A stretch of 64,000 bases of DNA, taken from NCBI RefSeq assembly GCF_003992315.1, contig NZ_RQVE01000006.1, positions 48,530 through 112,529 of the forward strand, in the 5' to 3' direction. The notes below the pieces were generated by a model, which was not told the origin of the DNA, did not search any database, and was given only the letters and a program-made list of their open reading frames with translations. Below are positions 28,822-36,733 of this stretch, piece by piece (the stretch's first letter is position 1; every line of letters begins with the position of its first letter). The position numbers and the translations under genes were made by a program. This stretch comes from Veillonella sp. 3891 (GTDB lineage: Bacteria; Bacillota; Negativicutes; Veillonellales; Veillonellaceae).

Positions 28822-29703
28822 TTATTGGCTTTCATAAATAGGAGAGCTAAATAAAGAACGTGCTGCATTTTCGATATACAACGCTGTATTGGATTGGTTC
28901 ATTGTGTATAAATGAATGCCAGATATGCCTTCTGTTACAAGGTCTACGATTTGATTTAATGCATAGGCAAGGCCAGCATCGCGAAGGGCGACTGGGTCAT
29001 GCTCATATTTGTCTAAAATAGCTTTAAATTTGCGTGGAATAGCGGTAGCATTGCTTGTTAAAAGACGCAAGGCTTGGTTGCGGTTGATGATAGGCATTAC
29101 CCCTGCTAAGATTGGTGTATCAATACCTGCTAAGGCACATTTTTCTTGGAAATCGTAGAATACATTGTTATCTAAGAAAAATTGTGTTACTAATAGTTCA
29201 CAGCCAGCATCTACTTTTTCTTTTAAGAATTTAATATCCTGTAATTGGTTAGGTGAATCTGGATGTACTTCTGGATAGCAAGCACCAGAAATTTGAAAGT
29301 GCGGAGCATAGTCTTTTACAAAATGCACGAGTTCAGAAGCATATTTGAAGTCTCCTACTGGTGGTAGGTCTTCTAAAATATCACCACGAAGTGCTAATAG
29401 CTTATGGATACCTAGTTGATCTAATTGATCAATGACGGAGCGCACTTGTTCTTTAGATAAATAAATAGCCGGCAAATGGGCTTTCGTAGGGATGTGCAAT
29501 GTATTTTGTACATAGTTGGACAACTTGATAGTTGTTTCTTCAATATTGCGTTGTTTATTACTGCAGGTAACAGAGATGAACTCTGGTTTTAGGCTTTTTA
29601 ATTCATCTAATACAGTAATGATTTTTTCATCTCCCACTTGTGTGTTAGGAGGGAATATTTCGTAAGATAATGTTGGTCGTTTTTGTTGTATAGTTTCGCT
29701 CAT
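28822..29703 (-). CDS. metF: Methylenetetrahydrofolate reductase
   Basis: A 293-residue flavoprotein that reduces 5,10-methylene-THF to 5-methyl-THF, the methyl donor for methionine synthesis. 'YEIFPPNT' at the N-terminus, 'VTCS' and 'LLALRGD' of the barrel, 'CYPEVHP' and 'TQFFLDNNVFYDF' are all as in MetF. The minus-strand start is preceded by GAAAGGAAC. No riboswitch was recognised upstream. The gene is divergent from the 29880-32604 cluster. Confidence 0.95.
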   Translation of the reverse strand: MSETIQQKRPTLSYEIFPPNTQVGDEKIITVLDELKSLKPEFISVTCSNKQRNIEETTIKLSNYVQNTLHIPTKAHLPAIYLSKEQVRSVIDQLDQLGIHKLLALRGDILEDLPPVGDFKYASELVHFVKDYAPHFQISGACYPEVHPDSPNQLQDIKFLKEKVDAGCELLVTQFFLDNNVFYDFQEKCALAGIDTPILAGVMPIINRNQALRLLTSNATAIPRKFKAILDKYEHDPVALRDAGLAYALNQIVDLVTEGISGIHLYTMNQSNTALYIENAARSLFSSPIYESQ

Positions 29704-29879
29704 GGCTGGTTCCTTTCATATCTGTAAAACATGTTCTTATGATACCAATTTTTTTCTATATAGACCAATTCTTAATATATATAGTTTGTTATAGGTAAAA
29801 GCTATAGAATGAAATATAATGAAAATTAGAATCTAGGGATATACATATGAAATTAGCATAGAGAAAATAGGAGAATCGT

Positions 29880-30047
29880 ATGCTATATGTATTGGAACTT
29901 TCACTAGAAATCTATATAATAGAAGTATTCGGAATACTGCTATTGCTGCTCAGTTATAGCAGGACTTTCAGAAGAGAAAACAGAGGGGATGTAATTCCTG
30001 TAGTCATAGAGTTGTGCATGTCTATTGTGCAAGAAAGGAGAAAGTGA
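29880..30047 (+). CDS. Putative 55-residue membrane peptide, coupled to the M20 gene
   Basis: Read directly from the sequence: ATG at 29880, six bases after AGGAG, and TGA at 30045-30047. The last base of the stop is the first base of the next start (TGATG), which indicates translational coupling. Residues about 11-26 are hydrophobic (I-Y-I-I-E-V-F-G-I-L-L-L-L-L-S-Y), followed by an Arg/Glu-rich tail. It resembles no family I know. It could instead be a leader ORF that sets translation of the downstream hydrolase. Existence as a protein is inference. Confidence 0.5.
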   Translation: MLYVLELSLEIYIIEVFGILLLLLSYSRTFRRENRGDVIPVVIELCMSIVQERRK

Positions 30048-31207
30048 TGAGTCAATTACTCAAAGAAATTGAATCCTTGCGAGGATCCATGAAAACATTG
30101 AATGATTTTTTCTTCGACCATCCAGAATTAGGGAATGAAGAATTTTTAGCCCATGGTAAATTGACCGATTTGTTAGAACGGGAAGGATTTACTGTGGACC
30201 GTGAAGTGAGTGGACTAAAAACGGCCTTCCGTGCGGTCTACCATGTGCAAGGAGGAGGTCCTAAGATTGGACTACTCTGTGAATATGATGCCTTAGAAGG
30301 ATTAGGTCATGCCTGTGGGCATAATCTACAAGGACCTTCCATTTGTGCGGCAGCGATTGGTTTACGTCGTACCTTACAAGTGCCAGCTACATTGGTGGTC
30401 TATGGAACGCCGGCAGAGGAAACCGCATCTGGTAAATTGGTGATGGCAAAAGAAGGAGTATTTGACGATTTAGATGTGGCTTTCATGATGCATGGTAGTG
30501 ATTCTACCACGGTAGATGGCAAATCTTTAGCCCTTAATTTGGTGAATATTAAATTCCATGGTAAATCCGCTCATGCAGCCATTGCTCCAGAAAAAGGCAT
30601 CAGTGCTTTGGATGCGGTATTGTTGTTCTTTAATGGTATGGAATATCTTCGAGAGCATGTACCTACAGAAGTACGTATGCATGGGATTATCACCGATGGT
30701 GGCAAGGCTGCTAACATCGTGCCAGATTATGCCTGTACACAGTGGTATATTCGATCTTCTAGTCGTATTCGCTTAGATGAAGTAGTGGAGCGTGTGAAAC
30801 AAGTGGCGCAAGGGGCAGCCTTGCAAGTGGGAGCCACTATGGAATGGGATGAAGTGAAAGCCTATGATAATAAGGTCAATGTGCAAAGCTTGAATGACTT
30901 GCTCTTAAAGAATGCGGAACAAGTGGGTGCACCAGATATTTCTGAGCCACGTAAAGTCACTGGCTCTACAGATTTTTCCAGTGTTACCTTCCGCGTACCA
31001 GGAGCTTGTTTGCGGGTTAAATTTGTAGGTAGAGGGGTGACTAGTCATTCCCAAGAATGGTTAGATAATGGAAAAACTCAGCTAGCAGAGGATGCCATTA
31101 TGTACGGTGCTAAGGGAATCGCTCTTACAGTAGAGGAAATTCTTACCACACCGAGCTTATTGGCTAAGATTCAAGAAGACTTTCAACAGTCGAAAGCAAA
31201 TTATTAA
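30047..31207 (+). CDS. M20-family amidohydrolase/peptidase
   Basis: A 386-residue metallohydrolase of the M20D type (aminobenzoyl-glutamate hydrolase B-like/aminoacylase-like). 'CEYDALEGLGHACGHNLQGP' carries the metal-binding residues, 'GTPAEETASGKLVM' the catalytic Glu pair, and 'KFHGKSAHAAIAPEKGISALDAV' the dimerisation-domain His. AAAGGAG precedes the ATG at 30047. It is followed by a DcuC-type carrier, so the pair may import and cleave an amidated dicarboxylate or peptide; this is inferred from context, by analogy with abg hydrolase-transporter pairs. Confidence 0.82.
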   Translation: MSQLLKEIESLRGSMKTLNDFFFDHPELGNEEFLAHGKLTDLLEREGFTVDREVSGLKTAFRAVYHVQGGGPKIGLLCEYDALEGLGHACGHNLQGPSICAAAIGLRRTLQVPATLVVYGTPAEETASGKLVMAKEGVFDDLDVAFMMHGSDSTTVDGKSLALNLVNIKFHGKSAHAAIAPEKGISALDAVLLFFNGMEYLREHVPTEVRMHGIITDGGKAANIVPDYACTQWYIRSSSRIRLDEVVERVKQVAQGAALQVGATMEWDEVKAYDNKVNVQSLNDLLLKNAEQVGAPDISEPRKVTGSTDFSSVTFRVPGACLRVKFVGRGVTSHSQEWLDNGKTQLAEDAIMYGAKGIALTVEEILTTPSLLAKIQEDFQQSKANY

Positions 31208-31242
31208 GTAGCCTATTTTGAATGGGTAAGGGAGAAGTAGTT

Positions 31243-32604
31243 ATGAATTTATTGTTGTGCGCTATTGTAATTTTAGGCGCAGGTACATTGGTAATTAAAA
31301 AGTTTAAAGCACAAACAGTATTGCTCTTAGGTGGTTTAATTATGATGCTAGGGGCGTACTTCCTTGGGTATACAACGGAGTTCGTGGAGGCGAAAAAAGG
31401 AACTGGTATGATGTTCTTCGATGCCTTTGAGTGGATTAATAATACCACTGCAAAGGATGCAGCAGGCTTGGGTCTCATGATTATGACATGTACTGGTTTT
31501 GCTAAATACATGGATCATATCGGTGCTAGCTCTCGTTTGGTGACAACTGCGATTAAACCATTGCAAGCGATGAAAGCGCCTTATTTGGTATTATCTTTAA
31601 CATTCTTAGTGAATATGTTTATGTCCTTGGTAATCCCTAGCGCATCCGGTCTAGCTATGTTGATGATGGGCACTATTTTCCCTATCTTGGTACGCTTAGG
31701 CGTAAGTCCAGTTGGGGCGGCGGCAGCGGTAGCTACTGGTCATTTGTTGGATATTGGACCAGCCTCTGCTACAAGTCTATTAGTGTCTAAAACAGTGGGG
31801 TTAGGAGTAGAAGAATACTTCGTAGGCTATCAATTAAAAGTATATATTATCTGTGGTATTGTGACGGCCGTTGCTCATTACATTTGGCAACAATATATGG
31901 ATAAAAAATCTGGTCATGTTCCGTCCGAAGTAGTACATACAGAAGCACAAGAAGAAGTAGCAGTAGGACCTTTTGTGTACCTAGTATTACCATTCTTGCC
32001 ACTTGTATTTATGTTAGGATTTAGTAAATATGGCATTGCGGGCATTAAGATGAATGTAAACTTGGCGATGTTCTTGAGCTTATTCATTGCTATGGTGTTT
32101 GAATTCATTCGATTCCGTGATTTCCGAAAAGTAGCTGCGTCTATCCAAACATTCTTTAAAGGTATGGGCGATCAATTTACAAATACCGTAACTTTAATCG
32201 TAGCAGGGGAAACCTTTGCATTTGGTTTGACATCGTTAGGAATTGTTAATGAGTTCGTAGCATTCATTAAAACCTTCTCCATCCAAGCAGATATAGTAGG
32301 TGTTATTGTATCTGGTATTATTTTAGTGTTGAGCATTGTGATGGGCTCTGGTGTGGCCTCTATGTTTGCATTCTCCCCATTAGTGCCAAACTTTGCCAAA
32401 GAATTAGGTGGTAATGCAATTACTATGCTACTTGGTATGCAAAATGCGGCCTCTGTAGGACGTTTGTTAAGCCCAATTAGTGCAGTTATGATTGCCGTGG
32501 CTGGTGTGGCAAATATTTCTAGTTTTGATTTAGTAAAACGAACTGCAGTGCCAGTATTAATTACTTTCATTACTTCTACCATTTGTATTTTGATTTTCCA
32601 TTAA
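31243..32604 (+). CDS. DcuC-family carrier
   Basis: A 453-residue membrane protein with about twelve hydrophobic segments, resembling the C4-dicarboxylate anaerobic carrier DcuC. 'VNMFMSLVIPSASGLAMLMMGTIFPIL' and the later 'MGSGVASMFAFSPLVPNFA' are the two family hairpins. GGGAGAAG precedes the ATG at 31243; an in-frame start at 31222 has no ribosome site. It lies 35 bases after the M20 hydrolase and is probably co-transcribed. DcuC relatives also carry peptides or other acids, so the substrate is uncertain. Confidence 0.8.
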   Translation: MNLLLCAIVILGAGTLVIKKFKAQTVLLLGGLIMMLGAYFLGYTTEFVEAKKGTGMMFFDAFEWINNTTAKDAAGLGLMIMTCTGFAKYMDHIGASSRLVTTAIKPLQAMKAPYLVLSLTFLVNMFMSLVIPSASGLAMLMMGTIFPILVRLGVSPVGAAAAVATGHLLDIGPASATSLLVSKTVGLGVEEYFVGYQLKVYIICGIVTAVAHYIWQQYMDKKSGHVPSEVVHTEAQEEVAVGPFVYLVLPFLPLVFMLGFSKYGIAGIKMNVNLAMFLSLFIAMVFEFIRFRDFRKVAASIQTFFKGMGDQFTNTVTLIVAGETFAFGLTSLGIVNEFVAFIKTFSIQADIVGVIVSGIILVLSIVMGSGVASMFAFSPLVPNFAKELGGNAITMLLGMQNAASVGRLLSPISAVMIAVAGVANISSFDLVKRTAVPVLITFITSTICILIFH

Positions 32605-32668
32605 TTGGTGAAAGTCGCATAGAAGTAAGGTTTTCTGTAATTCCTAAGAATTTGATAGAAATTAAATG

Positions 32669-32697
32669 TTGACGATGAGAGGTCTTTTTTGTATTAT
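32669..32697 (+). promoter_or_regulatory. Promoter upstream of the LysR leader
   Basis: TTGACG (32669-32674), a 17-base spacer and TATTAT (32692-32697). Transcription from here would start near 32704, about 160 bases ahead of the LysR start. Confidence 0.55.
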
Positions 32698-32757
32698 ATT
32701 TGTACAAGACTATTACCCTATGAGGGTGAATAATGGAATCGTTAACAACATGAAGTA

Positions 32758-32797
32758 CCTAACGTGTAAGTATGTATATCTTACTCGTTAGGTTTTT
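32758..32797 (+). terminator. Terminator or attenuator before the LysR gene
   Basis: A 13-position stem with one mismatch (32758-32770 with 32780-32792) followed by five T. It could end the dcuC transcript, or end a short transcript begun at the promoter 55 bases upstream. Confidence 0.75.
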
Positions 32798-32861
32798 CAT
32801 TCCTATGAAAGTAATGATCAATGGATGTACTTCATGATAGATATAGAAAAGGCCAATACAG

Positions 32862-33797
32862 ATGAGAATACAACAATTACAATATTTAGAAAAAATTGCA
32901 GAAAAAGGATCTATTAATGAAGCGGCTAAGGAATTATATTTATCCCAACCTAGCTTATCCAATGCAGTGAAAGAATTAGAACATGAAATGGGTGTTCAAC
33001 TACTATTGCGTACTAAATCAGGAGTTACTTTGACTCATGATGGTCGAGAATTTATGATTTATGCTCGGCAAGTACTAGATCAAATTCAATTATTAGAAGA
33101 GCGATATAAATCGAATACAAAACGAAAAGAACACTTCTTTATTTCGGCTCAGCATTATGCCTTTGTGGTCCATGCATTTGTAGAGCTTATCAAAAGTGTA
33201 GATACTGATGAATATCAATTTGGTTTACGTGAAACAGAAACGCAAAATATTTTTGAAGATTTAGCGACATTTAAAAGCGAATTGGGTATTTTGTATTTGA
33301 ATAATTTCAATCGTCAAGTGATGGAAAAGTTATTTAAAGAGTATAAATTGACGTTCTACCCATTATTTGAAGCGGAACCACATGTATTTTTGTGTCGTGA
33401 ACATCCATTAGCGAAACAAGATAAAATTACACTAGAAGAATTAGAAGATTTCCCATACTTAAGTTATGACCAAGGGGAAGATAACTCCTTCTATTTTTCA
33501 GAGGAAATCTTAAGTACTTTGGACAGAAAAATGACGATCAAAGTATCGGACCGTGCTACAATTTTTAACTTAATGGTCGGCTTAAATGGATATACCATTA
33601 GTTCTGGTATTTTGAGCCGTGAGTTAAACGATGACAAGATTATCGCTATCCCATTGGATGTAGAAGATACGATGACTATGGGGTACTTAATGCCACATAT
33701 GCTAGAACCAAGTCCGATTGCGAAAAAATATTTGGAACTATTGAAAGAACATATTCGCAACTATGGTTTTGAAATAATGGAATGGAAAAAGAAATAA
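32862..33797 (+). CDS. LysR-family transcriptional regulator
   Basis: A 311-residue LysR regulator. The N-terminal winged helix-turn-helix (about 1-60) reads 'YLEKIAEKGSINEAAKELYLSQPSLSNAVKELEHEMG', a clear LysR pattern. The remainder is the periplasmic-binding-like effector domain, with 'PLFEAEPHVFLCREHPLA'. It sits between the M20/dcuC pair and the cobalamin-riboswitch mutase operon, all on the same strand, so either could be its target. A possible attenuator precedes it and a terminator follows it. Confidence 0.9.
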   Translation: MRIQQLQYLEKIAEKGSINEAAKELYLSQPSLSNAVKELEHEMGVQLLLRTKSGVTLTHDGREFMIYARQVLDQIQLLEERYKSNTKRKEHFFISAQHYAFVVHAFVELIKSVDTDEYQFGLRETETQNIFEDLATFKSELGILYLNNFNRQVMEKLFKEYKLTFYPLFEAEPHVFLCREHPLAKQDKITLEELEDFPYLSYDQGEDNSFYFSEEILSTLDRKMTIKVSDRATIFNLMVGLNGYTISSGILSRELNDDKIIAIPLDVEDTMTMGYLMPHMLEPSPIAKKYLELLKEHIRNYGFEIMEWKKK

Positions 33798-33823
33798 ATT
33801 TTCTAATAGAATATGAGAAAGTG

Positions 33824-33860
33824 AACAGAGGTATGCTGCTGTAGGCGTACCTCTGTTTTA
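33824..33860 (+). terminator. Terminator after the LysR gene
   Basis: ACAGAGGTA (33825-33833) pairs with TACCTCTGT (33848-33856), followed by TTTTA. Confidence 0.8.
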
Positions 33861-34074
33861 TATTAAGAATAAATTTTAATTATGTGGTAAATAACTTGTG
33901 GTAATAAAATAACAGTCTATTATGAGATAACTGTTAATTATTGTGTTGATGAGCTTGTAAAATGCAATAAAGATATCTTATGATAACTGAAGTTTATGTC
34001 AACGTGAAATGTTGTTATAGTCTGTAAATGACGTTCTATTCTTTCAGAAAACAGTTTATAATCAAGGTATAACT
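33861..34074. other. AT-rich region carrying the riboswitch promoter
   Basis: No gene seen. TATAAT at 34057-34062, with a weak -35 TTCTAT at 34034-34039 (17-base spacer), is the likely promoter of the cobalamin riboswitch transcript. Confidence 0.45.
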
Positions 34075-34340
34075 TTATATTCGCCTTACTGGTGCCGCAA
34101 GGCTTAATAGGGAAGCTTGGTGAAAAGCCAACACGGTCCCGCCGCTGTAAAGGGGAGCGAAACTTCATGTAACGTCACTGGGAAACTGGGAAGGCGAAGC
34201 GTAGCGAAGATCCTGAGTCAGAAGAACTGCCGTAAGAAGCATGTCGTTAGATCCGCGAGAGACGGGTAGAGATGGTTTTGCGCTAAGTGCATACGCTAAA
34301 TCATAACCTACCGTTTTCCATCGAAAACGGTTTTTCTTTT
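34075..34340 (+). ncRNA. Cobalamin riboswitch with intrinsic terminator
   Basis: The conserved core is present: 'AGGGAA', 'TTGGTG..AA..CC', 'ACGGTCCCGCCGCTGTAA' and a later B12-box-like part with 'GAGTCAGAAGAACTGCC' (34074-34250). An intrinsic terminator follows: CCGTTTTC (34311-34318) with GAAAACGG (34323-34330), then five T. Such RNAs usually shut off the downstream genes when adenosylcobalamin is abundant. The next gene, 219 bases on, is the B12-dependent mutase MutA, which makes the expected sign of regulation puzzling. Confidence 0.9.
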
Positions 34341-34558
34341 ATGAATGGTAGTTATATCTTTCAGTAAAAGACTAGGTAGGGTGATGAGTTATAGGGTTGG
34401 GTAGGGTATACCCATTTTCTAATTGTTTATTTTATTTTTATGAGAGCTGCAACGATTACATAAGCTATTAGAATCTCTATGATGAGGCAAATCTCACTAG
34501 AAAAGTGGTTTGAGTAAGGGAACGTATGCCTATGTGGTCAGAGAAAGGAAGCTAGACT
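34341..34558. other. Region between the riboswitch terminator and mutA
   Basis: About 220 bases without a gene. It contains a perfect 10-base palindrome GGGTATACCC (34405-34414). A second promoter for mutA could lie here, but no convincing -35/-10 pair was found. Confidence 0.4.
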
Positions 34559-36733
34559 ATGGGACAAGACAAGCATCATGAACCACAAGTTCACGAAGAA
34601 CAGTTTGAGCTACCAGACGTATCGTTTGATGAGTTTTCTATCCCTACCTACGAGGAGTGGAAAACGACGGTAGAAGGTATCTTGAAAGGGAAAGATTTCC
34701 AAAAAAGTATGTATACAAAAACATACGAAGGAATTACTTTACAACCAATGTATTGGTTGAGCGACCAAGAAGGATTGACTCAAAACTTGACATATCCTGG
34801 TCGTGATAGCAATTTACGGGGAGCGAAAGCTAGTGGATATATCCATACACCTTGGACAATTGCACAACGTTGTGATGGAAAAACAATTGCTGACATGCAT
34901 GACATGTTACAATTTGAATTAGATAAAGGTAGCACAGCTATCAGTTTCACGCTAGATAGTGCTACACGGAAAGGACAAGATGCTACGAAAGCTGAAGCTA
35001 AGGATGTGGCTGATGTAGGGGTATCCTTGTCCACTGTAGAAGAAGTGGAAGCTTTATTAAAAGGCATGGACTTAACTACAAAAGAATTAGATATTCGTAC
35101 AGGTGCTAGTAGCGTATGTTGGGCGGCTGCTTTACATGCACTTTGCGAATCCCGAGGGGTGGATGTGAAATCCTTGTCCGGTATGATTGGGGCAGATCCA
35201 ATTGGTACTTTGGCACAAGACGGTCATTTACCACGCCCTATGGATGAATATTTTGACGATATGGCACATACCATTGCTTGGGCATCTGCACATGCACCAC
35301 AATTACGCACAGTGTTGGTAGACACAGATGTGTACCATAATGGCGGTGGCAATGATGTACAAGAATTAGGCTTTGCTATGTCTACAGCTGTGACATATTT
35401 ACGTGCCATGGAACGCCGTGGTATTGATGTAAATACATTTGCAAAACAAATCCGTTTCCATGTCAGCGTAGGCGCTAATTTCTTCATGGAAATTGCGAAA
35501 CTACGTGCTATAAAAATGGTATGGGCTCAAATTGTTGAACATTGCGGTGGTGATGAAGAAGCGAAGAAAATTAACTTGTTCGTAAGTACATCTCACTTCA
35601 CACAAACTGTATTTGACCCGTATGTAAACTTATTGCGTGCTGGTTCTCAATCCTTCTCCGCAGTAGTAGGTGGTATGGATGGTATGTTTGTAAGACCTCT
35701 TGATGGCTGCATTCGTCCAAGTGATGAATTCTCTCGCCGTATTGCCCGTAATATTCAAATCATGGAGCAACAAGAGTTCAACTTCATTCAACCAGTTGAC
35801 CCTGCCGGTGGTAGCTGGTACTTAGAACCATTAACACAAGAATTGACTGAAAAATCTTGGGCATTGTTCCAAGAATTAGAAGGTAAAGGTGGCATCTTAG
35901 AAACATTAGTATCTGGTGAAACGCAAGAAGCCGTGGATGCTATTTTACAAAGCCGCTTTAAAAACTTGGCAACTCGTAAAGATCGTGCCGTTGGTAGTAA
36001 CATGTATCCAAATATGACGGAAGAATTACTAGAAGTACCAGTGGTAGATTTTGAGGGCTTACGCCAAGCTCGTGTAGCAGCATTAGCTAATGTGGGTACA
36101 ACTGATGCAGCTGAATTAGCTCTAAAAAAACTACAAGAATCTGATTTCAGTGAACTAGGTTCTTTAGTAAGCGCTGCGTATACGGCACTCGTAGCTGGTG
36201 CTAGTTTTGGACAAGTGTTCGAAGCCTTAGCAGATGGTAGCGAAGGTATCACAGTGAAAGCAATTCTATCTCATCGTTGGACAGAACAATATGAAGAATT
36301 GCGTATGCGTACTGAAAACTTCAAAGAAACACATAATGGGGACAATATTAAAATCTTCTTGGCTAACATGGGACCTATTCCTCAACATAAAGCGAGAGCC
36401 GATTTTGTTACTTCTTTCATGCAAGTAGCTGAATTTGACGTGCTTACAAATGATGGATTCCCAACTGTAGACGAAGCAGTAGCAGCTGCCTTAGCATCGA
36501 ATGCAGACGTGACAATTGTATGTTCCACTGACGATACCTATCCAGAATTGGCGCCAGCTGTGACGAAAGGCATTAAAGATGCTCGCCCAACTATGAAAGT
36601 ATTCTTGGCAGGGGCTCCATCTGCAGAGTTGAAAGAGCTTTGCGATGCAGCAGGCATGGATGATTATATTAGTGTACGCTCCAATTGCTATCAAACATTA
36701 TTAGCAATGCAACGCGAGAAAGGAATGATGTAG
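34559..36733 (+). CDS. mutA: Methylmalonyl-CoA mutase small (MutA) subunit
   Basis: A 724-residue non-catalytic partner of MutB. It has the mutase barrel-like domain ('PYVNLLRAGSQSFSAVVGGMDGMFVRPLDG', 'PAGGSWYLE') and a C-terminal B12-like fold. However, the D-x-H-x-x-G motif is absent: the matching segment reads 'FLANMGPIPQHKARADF'. It therefore should not bind cobalamin, as expected for MutA of heterodimeric bacterial enzymes. AAAGGAAG precedes the ATG. mutB starts immediately after its stop codon. Confidence 0.92.
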   Translation: MGQDKHHEPQVHEEQFELPDVSFDEFSIPTYEEWKTTVEGILKGKDFQKSMYTKTYEGITLQPMYWLSDQEGLTQNLTYPGRDSNLRGAKASGYIHTPWTIAQRCDGKTIADMHDMLQFELDKGSTAISFTLDSATRKGQDATKAEAKDVADVGVSLSTVEEVEALLKGMDLTTKELDIRTGASSVCWAAALHALCESRGVDVKSLSGMIGADPIGTLAQDGHLPRPMDEYFDDMAHTIAWASAHAPQLRTVLVDTDVYHNGGGNDVQELGFAMSTAVTYLRAMERRGIDVNTFAKQIRFHVSVGANFFMEIAKLRAIKMVWAQIVEHCGGDEEAKKINLFVSTSHFTQTVFDPYVNLLRAGSQSFSAVVGGMDGMFVRPLDGCIRPSDEFSRRIARNIQIMEQQEFNFIQPVDPAGGSWYLEPLTQELTEKSWALFQELEGKGGILETLVSGETQEAVDAILQSRFKNLATRKDRAVGSNMYPNMTEELLEVPVVDFEGLRQARVAALANVGTTDAAELALKKLQESDFSELGSLVSAAYTALVAGASFGQVFEALADGSEGITVKAILSHRWTEQYEELRMRTENFKETHNGDNIKIFLANMGPIPQHKARADFVTSFMQVAEFDVLTNDGFPTVDEAVAAALASNADVTIVCSTDDTYPELAPAVTKGIKDARPTMKVFLAGAPSAELKELCDAAGMDDYISVRSNCYQTLLAMQREKGMM

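Noticed and set aside
29704..29879. SAM or other methionine-related riboswitch upstream of metF
   Set aside because: No conserved core could be found on the minus strand in the short upstream region.
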